Shown here piece by piece: positions 8,762 to 17,641 of a DNA stretch of 64,000 nucleotides; position 1 is the stretch's first letter; each line of letters opens with the position of its first letter. Under the pieces are notes generated by a model. The model did no database searches, was not told the origin of the DNA, and saw only the letters and a list, made by a program, of their open reading frames with translations. The stretch is taken from the NCBI GenBank assembly GCA_963850195.1, contig CAWKKD010000005.1, positions 2,170,001-2,234,000 on the forward strand, in the 5' to 3' direction. The DNA comes from Actinoallomurus sp963850195 (GTDB taxonomy: Bacteria > Actinomycetota > Actinomycetes > Streptosporangiales > Streptosporangiaceae). The position numbers and the translations under genes were made by a program.

Positions 8762-9688
8762 TCACTCATAGCGGATCCTCGGGTCCAGGACGCCGTACAG
8801 GACGTCCACGACGAGGTTGGCGAGCAGGTAGATCATCACCAGGAACGTCGCGATGCCCACCACGGTGGGCCCGTCCTTGATCTGGATGGCCAGGAACACC
8901 TGCTGGCCGATCCCGGGCAGGTTGAAGATGCCCTCGATGACGATCGCGCCGGCCATCAGGTTGCCCAGGTCGACGCCGAGGTAGGTGACCACCGGGATGA
9001 GGGAGTTGCGCAGCGTATGCCGGACCAGCACGCGGCGGCGGCTCAGCCCCTTGGCGACCGCCGTGCGCACGTAGTCCGAGCGGGCGTTCTCGACGAGGCT
9101 CGTACGGGTCAGCCGCGCGATGTAGGCGAGGCTCATCGAGCCGAGCACGATGCCGGGCAGCAGGTAGCTGTACGGCCAGCCGTCATCGGAGCCCGCGGTC
9201 GGGAACCAGCCGAGCTTCAGGCCGAAGATGAGCTGTGCGGAGTAGGCGAGGACGAAGCTCGGGATGGCGATGACCAGGGTCGTGCCGCTCAGCACGATCG
9301 TGTCGACCACGCCGCCCTTGCGCAGCCCGGCCCAGACGCCCAGCGCCATGCCGACGACCAGCTCGAAGATCCACGCGGTGACGCCGAGCCGTGCCGTGAT
9401 CGACCAGCTCGTCTTCATCACGTCGGTGACGGGCTGGCCGTTGAGGTTCTGGCCGAAGTCACCGTGTAGCAGGGCCCACAGGTACTTGCCGTACTGGACG
9501 ATCAACGGCTCGTCCAGGTGATAGTGGTGGCGCAGCGTCTGGTAGACGGCGGGCGACATCGGCTTGTCGCCGCCCAGGGTCCTGATCGGGTCGCCCGGCA
9601 GAGCGAACACCGCGAGGTAGATCAGGAGGGTCGTCCCGATCAGGACCGGCACCATCTGCAGGAGGCGCCGTACGACGTAACGCCACAC
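8762..9688 (-). CDS. Peptide ABC importer permease (DppB/OppB type)
   Basis: A 308-residue permease starting at GTG 9688 with the signature N-terminus MWRYVVRRLLQMVPVLIGTT. It has six predicted helices and the EAA loop (TAVAKGLSRRRVLVRHTLRNS). Only one base separates it from the stop of the solute-binding protein gene, so the operon order binding protein, B, C, D, F is clear. The 60-base gap to the DppC-type gene holds that gene's ribosome-binding site. Confidence 0.93.
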   Translation of the reverse strand: MWRYVVRRLLQMVPVLIGTTLLIYLAVFALPGDPIRTLGGDKPMSPAVYQTLRHHYHLDEPLIVQYGKYLWALLHGDFGQNLNGQPVTDVMKTSWSITARLGVTAWIFELVVGMALGVWAGLRKGGVVDTIVLSGTTLVIAIPSFVLAYSAQLIFGLKLGWFPTAGSDDGWPYSYLLPGIVLGSMSLAYIARLTRTSLVENARSDYVRTAVAKGLSRRRVLVRHTLRNSLIPVVTYLGVDLGNLMAGAIVIEGIFNLPGIGQQVFLAIQIKDGPTVVGIATFLVMIYLLANLVVDVLYGVLDPRIRYE

Positions 9689-9689
9689 G

Positions 9690-11276
9690 CTATTTGACCG
9701 TCACCTGGTCGAGGTGGACGAGCGGGTTCACGTACGGGTCGACGTTGACGTTCCCGATGTGGCTGGAGTAGCCGGCCTGGTCCTGCCAGTTCCACAGCGG
9801 GGTGAGGGGCAGGTCCTTCAGCACGAGGTCCTCGGCCTGCTGGTAATACTTCATGCCCTCTTCGGGGGTCTTCGCGGCGTTGGCCTTCATGATCAGCGCC
9901 TCGCAGGCGGTGCCGTCGTAGCCGCTGCGGCTGGGCTTGCTGCACCGCGGCGTGAGGTAGTCCTCGGCGCTCGGGTAGTCCATCGTCCAGTTGCTGCGGT
10001 ACGGGCCGGTCGCCTTGTGGTCGATCAGGCGAGAGATGTAGTCCGACGCCTGGATCTTGTCGAAGGTGACGTTCGCGATCCCGAGGTTCTGCTTGAGCTG
10101 GTTGGCGACGTCCGTCATCCACTGCTCATACGTCGGGTCGGAGTTGGAGAACACCAGGTGCAGGGTGCCCGAGAAGCCGCCCGCCTTGGTGAACAGCTGC
10201 TTGGCGAGCTGCGGGTTGTACGTGCACGCCTGGCCGCACGCCGTGGCGCGGTAGCCGGGCACGATCGGCGCGAGCAGCGAGCCCGTCGGCTTGAACGTGC
10301 CGTTGTAGACGGCGTTCACGATGGCCTGCCGGTCGATCGACATCGAGATCGCCCTGCGCAGGTCCGGGTTGGTGAACCTGCTGTCGTACAGCGGGAACTC
10401 CAGGAAGTCCATGGTGCCGCTGGGCACGCTCAGGTAGCGCTTGCCGAGCAGGCGCTTGGCCTCGGGGACCTTGGCGGCCGGGATCTGGGAGTCGAAGTCG
10501 ACCTTGCCGGCCCGCAGGTCGGTGTACGCGGCGTCGCGGCTCGCGTAGGTCTTGAAGGTCACGCCGTCGGAGTGAGCCGGGCGTACGCCCTTGTAGGCGG
10601 CGAACTTCTTGAGCTTGATCTGCCGGTTGTGCTCCCAGGTGCCGTCCATCATGAACGGCCCGTTGCCGATCGGCGCCTGCTCGTACGCCTTTAGGTCCTT
10701 GAAGGCGGCCTTGGGCAGCGGCGCGGTGCCGACGAACGACAGCACGTACGGGAACTGGCTGAACGGCTGGGCGAGGGTCACCTGGAGGGTCTGCGGGTCG
10801 ACGACCTTGAGGCCCTTGAGCGTGTGGACCTTGGGCTTCCCGCTGTCGGGGTTGAGGTCGCCGTAGCCGCCGATGCTGCTCAGGTAGTAGTTGTTGCCCC
10901 ACGCGTTGGTCGCGTCGGCGGTGGCGTTCCAGGCGTCTGCGTAGCTCTGCGCGGTCACCGCCTCGCCGTTGTGGAACGTCAGGCCCGGCTTGATCTTGAT
11001 CGTCCAGACCTTCTGGTCGGTCGAGTCGACCGACGCGGCGTCCTCGGGGGTCGGCTTGCCGTGCGGGTCCAGCCTCATCAGCGTGTCGAACAGGACGCTC
11101 TCGACGTTGAGGCCGTACGCGTCGTTCGTGTTGCCGGGGATCAGGTGCTCCGGCTCGATGTTGGCGACCGTGAAGACCTTCGACTTGCTGCCGGAGGAAC
11201 CGCCTCCGCCACAGGCCGACGCCACGAGTGCGAGTCCGGCTACGCCGACGAGAAGCCGGCTCATTCTGACGTACAT
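9690..11276 (-). CDS. Peptide ABC importer solute-binding lipoprotein (SBP family 5)
   Basis: A 528-residue lipoprotein. The signal sequence MYVRMSRLLVGVAGLALVAS ends at a lipobox (ASAC) with the acylated Cys near residue 22, followed by a Gly/Ser linker. The body follows the family 5 extracellular solute-binding pattern (VWTIKIKPGLTFHNGEAVTA; DLRRAISMSIDRQAIV). Start ATG 11276 has GGAGG about 13 bases upstream. It is the first gene of the importer operon. The shared upstream region carries palindromes that could be operators. Confidence 0.93.
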   Translation of the reverse strand: MYVRMSRLLVGVAGLALVASACGGGGSSGSKSKVFTVANIEPEHLIPGNTNDAYGLNVESVLFDTLMRLDPHGKPTPEDAASVDSTDQKVWTIKIKPGLTFHNGEAVTAQSYADAWNATADATNAWGNNYYLSSIGGYGDLNPDSGKPKVHTLKGLKVVDPQTLQVTLAQPFSQFPYVLSFVGTAPLPKAAFKDLKAYEQAPIGNGPFMMDGTWEHNRQIKLKKFAAYKGVRPAHSDGVTFKTYASRDAAYTDLRAGKVDFDSQIPAAKVPEAKRLLGKRYLSVPSGTMDFLEFPLYDSRFTNPDLRRAISMSIDRQAIVNAVYNGTFKPTGSLLAPIVPGYRATACGQACTYNPQLAKQLFTKAGGFSGTLHLVFSNSDPTYEQWMTDVANQLKQNLGIANVTFDKIQASDYISRLIDHKATGPYRSNWTMDYPSAEDYLTPRCSKPSRSGYDGTACEALIMKANAAKTPEEGMKYYQQAEDLVLKDLPLTPLWNWQDQAGYSSHIGNVNVDPYVNPLVHLDQVTVK

Positions 11277-11332
11277 CGGCCCGTCTACCTCCGGGATCGT
11301 ACGAGGGGTGGAGCCTAGAGTGGGGTAACGGA

Positions 11333-11386
11333 TACCTGGCCAGGTAGATGTTTACGGAAACTGTTTTGATATCGAAACATTTCTAC
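11333..11386. promoter_or_regulatory. Candidate operators upstream of the peptide importer operon
   Basis: The divergent gap 11277-11475 contains a perfect 14-base palindrome TACCTGGCCAGGTA (11333-11346). It also has a near-palindrome TGTTTTGATATCGAAACA (11362-11379), nested in a longer inverted repeat (GTAGATGTTT at 11344 against AAACATTTCTAC at 11375). The stretch is AT-rich compared with its surroundings. It lies 57-110 bases from the lipoprotein start and about 90-140 bases from the DGPF gene. No regulator for it is identified here. Confidence 0.5.
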
Positions 11387-11475
11387 CTGCAATGTTCGCG
11401 GGAAGAAAGGTACGGGCTCCGGTCCATCCGCGGCCCCCTCGTTCGTCGTATGGGTACCGACACGAGGAGGAAGAC

Positions 11476-11817
11476 ATGCGCTACATGCTGCTGATCTGCG
11501 GTGAAGAGTCCGCCGTGCCGAGCTCCGAGCAGCTCACGGACATGGAGAAGGCCGGAATGGCCTGGGCCGAGGAGATGGACGCCCGCGGCGTGCGCCTGCA
11601 GGGTTCGCGGCTGCGGCCGGCCACCGACGCCACGACCGTCCGCGTGCGCGACGAGCAGACGCTGCTGTCCGACGGGCCGTTCGCCGAGACGCGGGAGCAG
11701 GTCGGAGGCTTCGACCTGATCGAGTGCCGCGACCTCGACGAGGCGATCGAGGTGGCCTCCAAGCATCCGGTCGCCAAGTACGGATCGGTCGAGGTACGGC
11801 CACTCTGGGAAGGGTGA
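11476..11817 (+). CDS. YCII-related DGPF-domain protein
   Basis: A 113-residue protein, MRYMLLICGEE..., with the diagnostic LSDGPFAETREQVGGFDLIEC core of DGPF/YCII-related proteins. Start ATG 11476 follows GAGGAGGAAG. In actinobacteria these small proteins are the constant neighbours of ECF42 sigma factors and are their usual regulatory targets. Here the next gene is exactly such a sigma factor and overlaps by 4 bases (GTGA). The biochemical role of DGPF proteins is unsettled. Confidence 0.9.
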   Translation: MRYMLLICGEESAVPSSEQLTDMEKAGMAWAEEMDARGVRLQGSRLRPATDATTVRVRDEQTLLSDGPFAETREQVGGFDLIECRDLDEAIEVASKHPVAKYGSVEVRPLWEG

Positions 11818-13100
11818 CCACGGACGTCGAGCGGGCGGTCGCCGCCGCCTTCCAGGAGGACTGGGGCCGCGTGGTCGCGACCCTGATCCGGCTGACCGGC
11901 GACTGGGACCTGGCCGAGGAGTGCGCGCAGGACGCCTTCGCGCTGGCGCTCGAGCGCTGGCCGCGCGACGGCGTCCCGCGCCGCCCCGGCGGGTGGCTGA
12001 CCACGACCGCACGCAACCGCGCCCTGGACCGGTTGCGCCGTGCGGCGACCGAGGCCGCCAAGCTCCGGGAGGTGGCCGTGCTGCCTGCGGACGGCGGGTA
12101 CGAAGGCGACGAGAGCGGCGTGCCGGACGAACGGCTGCGGCTGATCTTCACGTGCTGCCATCCGGCGCTGCCGCTGGAGGCGCGGGTCGCCCTCACGCTG
12201 CGGACCCTCGCCGGGCTCACCACGGCCGAGATCGCACGCGCGTTCCTCGTCCCGGAGCCGACGATGGCCAAGCGCCTCGTACGCGCCAAACACAAGATCC
12301 GCAACGCCGGCATCCCGTACCGGGTGCCACCGGCCCACCTGCTGCCCGAGCGTACGGGCGCGGTGCTGGCCGTCCTGTACCTGCTGTTCAACGAGGGGTA
12401 CGCGCCGACCGCGGGCGGCGACCTCACACGCGCGGGCCTGTGCGCCGAGGCGATCCGGCTGGCCCGTACCCTCGCCGGTCTGATGCCCGACGAGCCCGAG
12501 GCCCTCGGCCTGCTCGCCCTCATGCTGCTGCACGACGCCCGCCGTACGGGCCGGGTCGACGATGCGGGCGACCTGGTGACGCTGGAGGAACAGGACCGTA
12601 CGCGCTGGGACGCCGCCGGGATCGAGGAGGGCGCCGCGCTGCTGGACCGGGCCCTGCGGCGCGGCCGTCCGGGCGTCTACCAGGTCCAGGCGGCCATCGC
12701 GGCGTGCCACGCCACCGCCTCGGACGCGGCCGAGACCGACTGGGCACAGATCAGCGCGCTCTACGGGCGGCTCGCCCTGCTGGTGCCCTCGCCGGTGGTC
12801 GAGCTGAACCGCGCGGTGGCCGTCGGGATGGCCCACGGCCCCGCTTCGGGCCTTGCGCTGCTGGACGGGCTCGAGGCATCGGGCGGGCTGGCGGGCTACC
12901 ACCTGCTGCCGGCCACGCGCGCGGACCTGCTGCGCCGGCTCGGGCGGCCCGCCGAGGCCGCCGCCGCGTATCGGCGCGCGTTCGAGCTGGCGACCGCCGA
13001 ACCCGAGCGCCGCTACCTGGCACGACGGCTCGCGGAGGCCGGCGGAAGTGAGATCACGGCCCGGGAGTCCGGGGGGACGTACCTTCCTCCCAGGCCGTGA
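11814..13100 (+). CDS. ECF42-type RNA polymerase sigma factor with C-terminal TPR-like domain
   Basis: GTG 11814 overlaps the DGPF stop and gives 428 residues. Sigma region 2 (DWDLAEECAQDAFALALERW), the linker DERLRLIFTCCHPALP that marks this group, and sigma region 4 (LTTAEIARAFLVPEPTMAKRL) are followed by about 230 residues of helical repeats typical of ECF42 factors. These factors have no dedicated anti-sigma factor, and the C-terminal extension is needed for activity. The longer frame to 11724 overlaps the DGPF gene and is rejected. Confidence 0.93.
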   Translation: MTTDVERAVAAAFQEDWGRVVATLIRLTGDWDLAEECAQDAFALALERWPRDGVPRRPGGWLTTTARNRALDRLRRAATEAAKLREVAVLPADGGYEGDESGVPDERLRLIFTCCHPALPLEARVALTLRTLAGLTTAEIARAFLVPEPTMAKRLVRAKHKIRNAGIPYRVPPAHLLPERTGAVLAVLYLLFNEGYAPTAGGDLTRAGLCAEAIRLARTLAGLMPDEPEALGLLALMLLHDARRTGRVDDAGDLVTLEEQDRTRWDAAGIEEGAALLDRALRRGRPGVYQVQAAIAACHATASDAAETDWAQISALYGRLALLVPSPVVELNRAVAVGMAHGPASGLALLDGLEASGGLAGYHLLPATRADLLRRLGRPAEAAAAYRRAFELATAEPERRYLARRLAEAGGSEITARESGGTYLPPRP

Positions 13101-13112
13101 GGCCAAGGCCGC

Positions 13113-13862
13113 TCAGCCGCGCACGCTCGCGCGCAGGAGATCGGCGTTGAGCCGGGAGATGGTCTCCAGCGGGATGCCCTTCGGGCAGACGGCGGTGCAC
13201 TCGCCGGTGTTGGTGCAGCCGCCGAAGCCCTCCTCGTCCATCTGGTCGACCATCGCGGTGACCCGGTCGTACCGCTCGGGTCCGCCCTGGGGCAGCAGGC
13301 CCAAGTGCGTGATCTTGGCCGCGGTGAAGAGCATCGCGGAGGCGTTCGGGCAGGCCGCCACGCAGGCGCCGCAGCCGATGCAGGTCGCCGCGTCGAACGC
13401 GTCGCCTGCGTCCGCCTGCGGCACCGGGATCGCCGCCGCGTCCGGCGCCGACCCGGTCGGCGCGCTGATGAAGCCGCCCGCCTGGATGACCCGGTCGAAC
13501 GACGAACGGTCCACGACAAGGTCCTTGACCACCGGGAACGCCCGCGCGCGCCACGGCTCGACCGTGATGACGTCGCCGTCCTCGAAGTGCCGCATGTGCA
13601 GCTGGCAGGTGGTCGTGGCCCGCTGCGGGCCGTGCGGCGTGCCGTCGATGACCAGCGAGCACGCACCGCAGATGCCCTCACGGCAGTCGTGGTCGAAGGC
13701 GACCGGGTCCGCACCCTCCAGGATCAGCCGCTCGTTGAGCACGTCGAGCATCTCCAGGAACGACATGTCCGGCGAGACGTCGTCGACCTCGTAGGAGGCC
13801 ATCCGGCCCCGGTCGGCGGCGTTCCGCTGCCGCCAGACCCTGAGTGTCAGCTTCATGCCCAT
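13113..13862 (-). CDS. sdhB: Succinate dehydrogenase/fumarate reductase iron-sulfur subunit (type B)
   Basis: A 249-residue protein with [2Fe-2S] ligands in CREGICGAC, [4Fe-4S] ligands in CIGCGACVAACP and [3Fe-4S] ligands in CTNTGECTAVCP. It passes electrons from the flavoprotein to the membrane cytochrome b. Start is ATG 13862 or the in-frame ATG 13856; neither has a clear Shine-Dalgarno. It lies 7 bases after sdhA and ends 12 bases from the convergent sigma-factor gene. Length and organisation match the corynebacterial/Bacillus SdhCAB class. Confidence 0.95.
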   Translation of the reverse strand: MGMKLTLRVWRQRNAADRGRMASYEVDDVSPDMSFLEMLDVLNERLILEGADPVAFDHDCREGICGACSLVIDGTPHGPQRATTTCQLHMRHFEDGDVITVEPWRARAFPVVKDLVVDRSSFDRVIQAGGFISAPTGSAPDAAAIPVPQADAGDAFDAATCIGCGACVAACPNASAMLFTAAKITHLGLLPQGGPERYDRVTAMVDQMDEEGFGGCTNTGECTAVCPKGIPLETISRLNADLLRASVRG

Positions 13863-13869
13863 GGTTCGC

Positions 13870-15816
13870 TCACTTGTAGGACCTCTGCGTCATCTTCACG
13901 TAGTCGTATTCGAGGTCCTCGCGGTGGAGGACCGGGGCGTCGCCGGTGTACTCCCAGGCGGCGACGTAGGCGAAGCGCTCGTCGTCGCGCAGCGCCTCGC
14001 CGTCGGGCGTACGGGACTCGGCGCGGAAGTGGCCGCCGCAGGACTCCTCGCGGTGCAGGGCGTCGACGCACATCAGCTCGGCCAGCTCGAAGAAGTCCGC
14101 GACCCGGCCGGCCTTCTCCAGCGCCTGGTTCAGCTCCTCGTTCTCCCCCGGCACCTTCACGCCGGTCCAGAACTCCGCGCGCAGCTCGCGGATCCGCTCG
14201 AGGGCCTTGTGCAGGCCCTCGGCGGTGCGCTCCATGCCGCAGTACTCCCACATCAGCGCGCCCAGCTCGCGGTGGAAGGAGTCCGGCGTACGGTCGCCGT
14301 CGACCGACAGGAGCCGCTCGATGCGGCCGGTGACGGCGGCGCGCGCCTCGAGCACGGCCTCGTGGTCGTCGCCGACCTTCTCGAACGGGCCCTGCGCGAG
14401 GTAGTCGCTGATCGTGTTCGGCAGTACGAAGTACCCGTCGGCCAGGCCCTGCATCAGCGCGGACGCGCCGAGCCGGTTGGCGCCGTGGTCGGAGAAGTTC
14501 GCCTCGCCGATCACGAACAGGCCGGGGATGGTGGAGCCCAGGTCGTAGTCGACCCACAGGCCGCCCATCGTGTAGTGCACGGCCGGGTAGATGCGCATCG
14601 GCACGGTGAAGGGGTCCTCGCCGGTGATGCGCTCGTACATCTCGAAGAGGTTGCCGTACTTGGCCGCGACCGCCTCACGGCCCAGCCGCGCGATCGCGTC
14701 CTCGAAGTCCAGGTAGACGCCGAGCCCGCCCGGGCCCACGCCGCGGCCCTCGTCGCAGACGTTCTTGGCGGCGCGCGAGGCGATGTCGCGCGGCACGAGG
14801 TTGCCGAAGGACGGGTAGATCCGCTCGAGGTAGTAGTCGCGCTCGTCCTCGGGGATGTCCGCCGGGCCGCGCGCGTCGCCGGGCTCCCTGGGCACCCACA
14901 CCCGGCCGTCGTTGCGCAGCGACTCCGACATCAGGGTCAGCTTCGACTGGTGCTCCCCGCTCTGCGGGATGCAGGTCGGGTGGATCTGGGTGTAGCAGGG
15001 GTTGGCGAACAGCGCGCCCTTGCGGTGCGCCCGCCAGGTCGCCGTGACGTTGCAGCCCCTGGCGTTGGTCGACAGGAAGAAGACGTTGCCGTACCCACCG
15101 GAGGCCAGCACGACGGCGTCGGCGGTGTGCGTCTCGATCTCGCCGGTGACCATGTCGCGCGCGACGATGCCGCGGGCCACGCCGTCGACGAGGATCAGCT
15201 CGAGCATCTCGTGCCGGGTGAACATCTCCACGGTCCCGGCCGCGACCTGCCGTTCCAGTGCCTGGTACGCGCCGAGCAGCAGCTGCTGACCCGTCTGGCC
15301 GCGCGCGTAGAACGTCCGCGAGACCTGCACGCCGCCGAACGAGCGGGTGTCGAGCAGTCCGCCGTAGTCGCGCGCGAACGGCACGCCCTGCGCGACGCAC
15401 TGGTCGATGATCTCGACGCTGATCTGCGCGAGCCGGTAGACGTTCGACTCGCGGGACCGGTAGTCGCCGCCCTTGACCGTGTCGTAGAAGAGCCGGTGGA
15501 CGCTGTCGCCGTCGTTGCGGTAGTTCTTCGCGGCGTTGATGCCGCCCTGCGCGGCGATGCTGTGCGCCCGTCGCGGGCTGTCCTGGTAGCAGAAGGACTT
15601 CACGTGGTAGCCCAGCTCGCCCAGCGTCGCGGCGGCCGAACCGCCCGCCAGGCCCGTACCTACCACGATGACCGACAGCTTCCGGCGGTTCGCCGGGTTG
15701 ACCAGCCGTCCGCCGAAGCGGCGCCGGTCCCAGCGTTCCTCGATCGGCCCGTCCGGGGCGCGCATGTCCCGGATCGGCTCGCCCTCGGTGTACAGCTCGT
15801 GCACGCTCGCGTTCAT
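13870..15816 (-). CDS. sdhA: Succinate dehydrogenase/fumarate reductase flavoprotein subunit (type B)
   Basis: A 648-residue flavoprotein. The dinucleotide fold VIVVGTGLAGGSAAATLGELG, the FAD-attachment segment AHSIAAQGGINAAKN and the substrate-domain elements (HPTCIP; the C-terminal half with RTPDGEALRDDERF) are present. It oxidises succinate to fumarate in the cytoplasm. It sits between sdhC (79-base gap) and sdhB (7-base gap). Long N-terminal extension and size fit type-B enzymes using menaquinone. Confidence 0.95.
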   Translation of the reverse strand: MNASVHELYTEGEPIRDMRAPDGPIEERWDRRRFGGRLVNPANRRKLSVIVVGTGLAGGSAAATLGELGYHVKSFCYQDSPRRAHSIAAQGGINAAKNYRNDGDSVHRLFYDTVKGGDYRSRESNVYRLAQISVEIIDQCVAQGVPFARDYGGLLDTRSFGGVQVSRTFYARGQTGQQLLLGAYQALERQVAAGTVEMFTRHEMLELILVDGVARGIVARDMVTGEIETHTADAVVLASGGYGNVFFLSTNARGCNVTATWRAHRKGALFANPCYTQIHPTCIPQSGEHQSKLTLMSESLRNDGRVWVPREPGDARGPADIPEDERDYYLERIYPSFGNLVPRDIASRAAKNVCDEGRGVGPGGLGVYLDFEDAIARLGREAVAAKYGNLFEMYERITGEDPFTVPMRIYPAVHYTMGGLWVDYDLGSTIPGLFVIGEANFSDHGANRLGASALMQGLADGYFVLPNTISDYLAQGPFEKVGDDHEAVLEARAAVTGRIERLLSVDGDRTPDSFHRELGALMWEYCGMERTAEGLHKALERIRELRAEFWTGVKVPGENEELNQALEKAGRVADFFELAELMCVDALHREESCGGHFRAESRTPDGEALRDDERFAYVAAWEYTGDAPVLHREDLEYDYVKMTQRSYK

Positions 15817-15895
15817 CGTTCGCTCGCCCTCCTCATTCGCTCCGCGAACGACCTCGTCCCTCGGCCGTTCACTCCGCTCACTGCGTCGGACTCGC

Positions 15896-16615
15896 TCACG
15901 TCACCACTCCGATCGTGACCATGACGGGAACCGCCAGGAAGCCGAGGGTGAGCAGGCCCGCGACCATGTCGGCGGACCGGCGGAGCACGCGGTTGCGGCG
16001 CTCGCTGTCCCAGCCGAGCGTCCGCGCCGCGCTCCACAGGCCGTGCCGCAGGTGCAGCCCGACCATGACGACGGCGGCGAGATAGAAGACCGTGACGTAC
16101 CAGTGCGCGGGGGCGAAGTCCGCGACGACCTTGTCGTACGGCCCCGCGCCGGCGCCCTTCGGGTTGACCGCGCCGAAGGTCAGGTCGAGCAGGTGCCAGA
16201 CGACGAAGAGCAGGATGAGGACGCCGCCGTAGCGCATGACGTGCGTGGCGTACCGGTCCTCACGTGCCTTCGGCCGCGCGGCGTAGCGGACCGGCCGCGC
16301 CCGGTGCGCGCGTCGCGCCAGCGCGACCGCGGACCACAGGTGCAGGACGACCGCGACGGTCAGCACCGCCTCGATGAGCGTCAGCACGGTCCGGTGCGGA
16401 AGGGCGGGCTCGCCCAGGGTCCGCAGCCAGTCCGCGTAGTGGTCGTACGCGACGCGCCCCAGGAAGATCTTGAGGTTGCCGATCATGTGGGCGACGAGGT
16501 ACAGGACGAGGATGCCGCCGGTCACGGCCATGACGGCCTTCTTGCCGACCGACGAGCGGTACACCCGGCGCGGGAGCGCCGCCGGTGATGCCTGGGTGCG
16601 ATGTGGCGTTGCCAC
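15896..16615 (-). CDS. sdhC: Succinate dehydrogenase cytochrome b558-type membrane subunit
   Basis: A 239-residue protein starting at GTG 16615 (MATPHRTQ...). Five hydrophobic segments are visible: about AVMAVTGGILVLYLVAHMIGNL, VLTLIEAVLTVAVVLHLWSAV, VLILLFVVWHLLDL, VTVFYLAAVVMVGLHLRHGL and VAGLLTLGFLAVPVMV. Conserved His residues in them would ligate two haems b. A longer frame from ATG 16675 would run through the inverted-repeat control region and is less likely. First gene of the sdhCAB operon, divergent from lysR. Confidence 0.88.
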   Translation of the reverse strand: MATPHRTQASPAALPRRVYRSSVGKKAVMAVTGGILVLYLVAHMIGNLKIFLGRVAYDHYADWLRTLGEPALPHRTVLTLIEAVLTVAVVLHLWSAVALARRAHRARPVRYAARPKAREDRYATHVMRYGGVLILLFVVWHLLDLTFGAVNPKGAGAGPYDKVVADFAPAHWYVTVFYLAAVVMVGLHLRHGLWSAARTLGWDSERRNRVLRRSADMVAGLLTLGFLAVPVMVTIGVVT

Positions 16616-16711
16616 GGATGATCGGGCTGACACATTCCGGACCGTATGTCCGATTCTTGGATCCGTCCAAGACATGAAACAGCTCGTTTCAATAGCCGTA
16701 GGCTATCAGGC
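16616..16711. promoter_or_regulatory. sdhC-lysR divergent control region with four inverted repeats
   Basis: Four successive inverted repeats fill this 96-base gap: CGGAC-N5-GTCCG (16638-16652), TTGGA-N4-TCCAA (16657-16670), TGAAAC-N5-GTTTCA (16675-16691) and ATAGCC-N3-GGCTAT (16692-16706). The last contains T-N11-A (T16693, A16705), the classical LysR-type recognition pattern, and ends 5 bases before the lysR GTG. By family behaviour the LysR protein probably binds here, repressing itself and controlling sdhCAB. Confidence 0.65.
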
Positions 16712-17641
16712 GTGCAGCTACAGCAACTCTCGTACTTCGTGGCCGTCGCCGAGGTGAGGCACTTCACACGCGCCGCCGAGACGCTTCGGGTGGCGCAGCC
16801 CTCCCTGTCCAAGCAGATCAGGACCCTGGAGACGGAGCTCGGCGCTCCGCTGTTCAGCCGGGCGCGCGGCAACATCACGCTGACCCCGGCCGGCGAGGCA
16901 CTGCTCCCGCTGGCACGCCGCATCCTGGCCGACGTGGAGACCGCGCGGCGCGAGGTGCAGGACCTGACCGGGCTGCGGCGCGGCCGGGTGCGGCTCGGCG
17001 CGACGCCCTCGCTGTTCGCCGGCCTGCTCGCGGACGCCCTCGCCCGCTTCCGCGGCCGCTATCCCGGCATCGAGCTGCGCGTGGACGAGGGCGGCTCGCG
17101 CGACCTCGTACGCGACCTGGCGCGCGGCCACCTCGACCTGGCGCTGATCATCTTGCCGCTGCAGAGCACGGACCCGGCCCTGGAGACCGCGCCGATCCTG
17201 CGCGAGGACCTGATCGTCGTCTCGCCGAGCACGAACGCGCCGAAACGCGCCCGCCTGCGCATCGAGGACCTGCGCGAACGGCCGCTGGTGATGTTCCGGC
17301 AGGGCTACGACCTGCGCGAGGCGACCCTGGCGGCCTGCCGCCAGGCCGGCTTCGAGCCGAGGTTCGCCGTCGAGGGCGGCGAGATGGACGCCGTGCTGCG
17401 CTTCGTCGAGGCCGGGCTCGGGCAGGCCGTCGTGCCCTCGATGGTCCTCGCGGGGCGGCCCGGCCTCGTCGGCACGCCGCTCGCGCCGCCCGGCCTGCAG
17501 CGCACGATCGCGCTGGCCCACCGCAAGGACGTCCACCCCACGCACGCGGCGCAGGCGTTCCACGAGACCCTGCTCGGATTCCTCGCCGACAGCGAGGCCC
17601 GTGACGACCTGCCGCCGGGCGTCCGGCTCTTCAGCGGATGA
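16712..17641 (+). CDS. LysR-family transcriptional regulator
   Basis: GTG 16712 gives 309 residues with the winged-helix DNA-binding domain at the extreme N-terminus (LQQLSYFVAVAEVRHFTRAAETLRVAQPSLSKQIRTLE) and a C-terminal type 2 periplasmic-binding-like effector domain. It is transcribed away from sdhCAB. The spacing and the T-N11-A box immediately upstream suggest control of that operon; the effector may be a dicarboxylate. The longer frame to 16646 would encode the operator region. Its 3' end overlaps the convergent membrane-protein gene by 11 bases. Confidence 0.92.
   Translation: MQLQQLSYFVAVAEVRHFTRAAETLRVAQPSLSKQIRTLETELGAPLFSRARGNITLTPAGEALLPLARRILADVETARREVQDLTGLRRGRVRLGATPSLFAGLLADALARFRGRYPGIELRVDEGGSRDLVRDLARGHLDLALIILPLQSTDPALETAPILREDLIVVSPSTNAPKRARLRIEDLRERPLVMFRQGYDLREATLAACRQAGFEPRFAVEGGEMDAVLRFVEAGLGQAVVPSMVLAGRPGLVGTPLAPPGLQRTIALAHRKDVHPTHAAQAFHETLLGFLADSEARDDLPPGVRLFSG

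Noticed and set aside
13855..15918. 687-residue plus-strand frame opposite sdhA
   Set aside because: Antisense shadow of a clear flavoprotein gene; composition is typical of mirrored codon bias.
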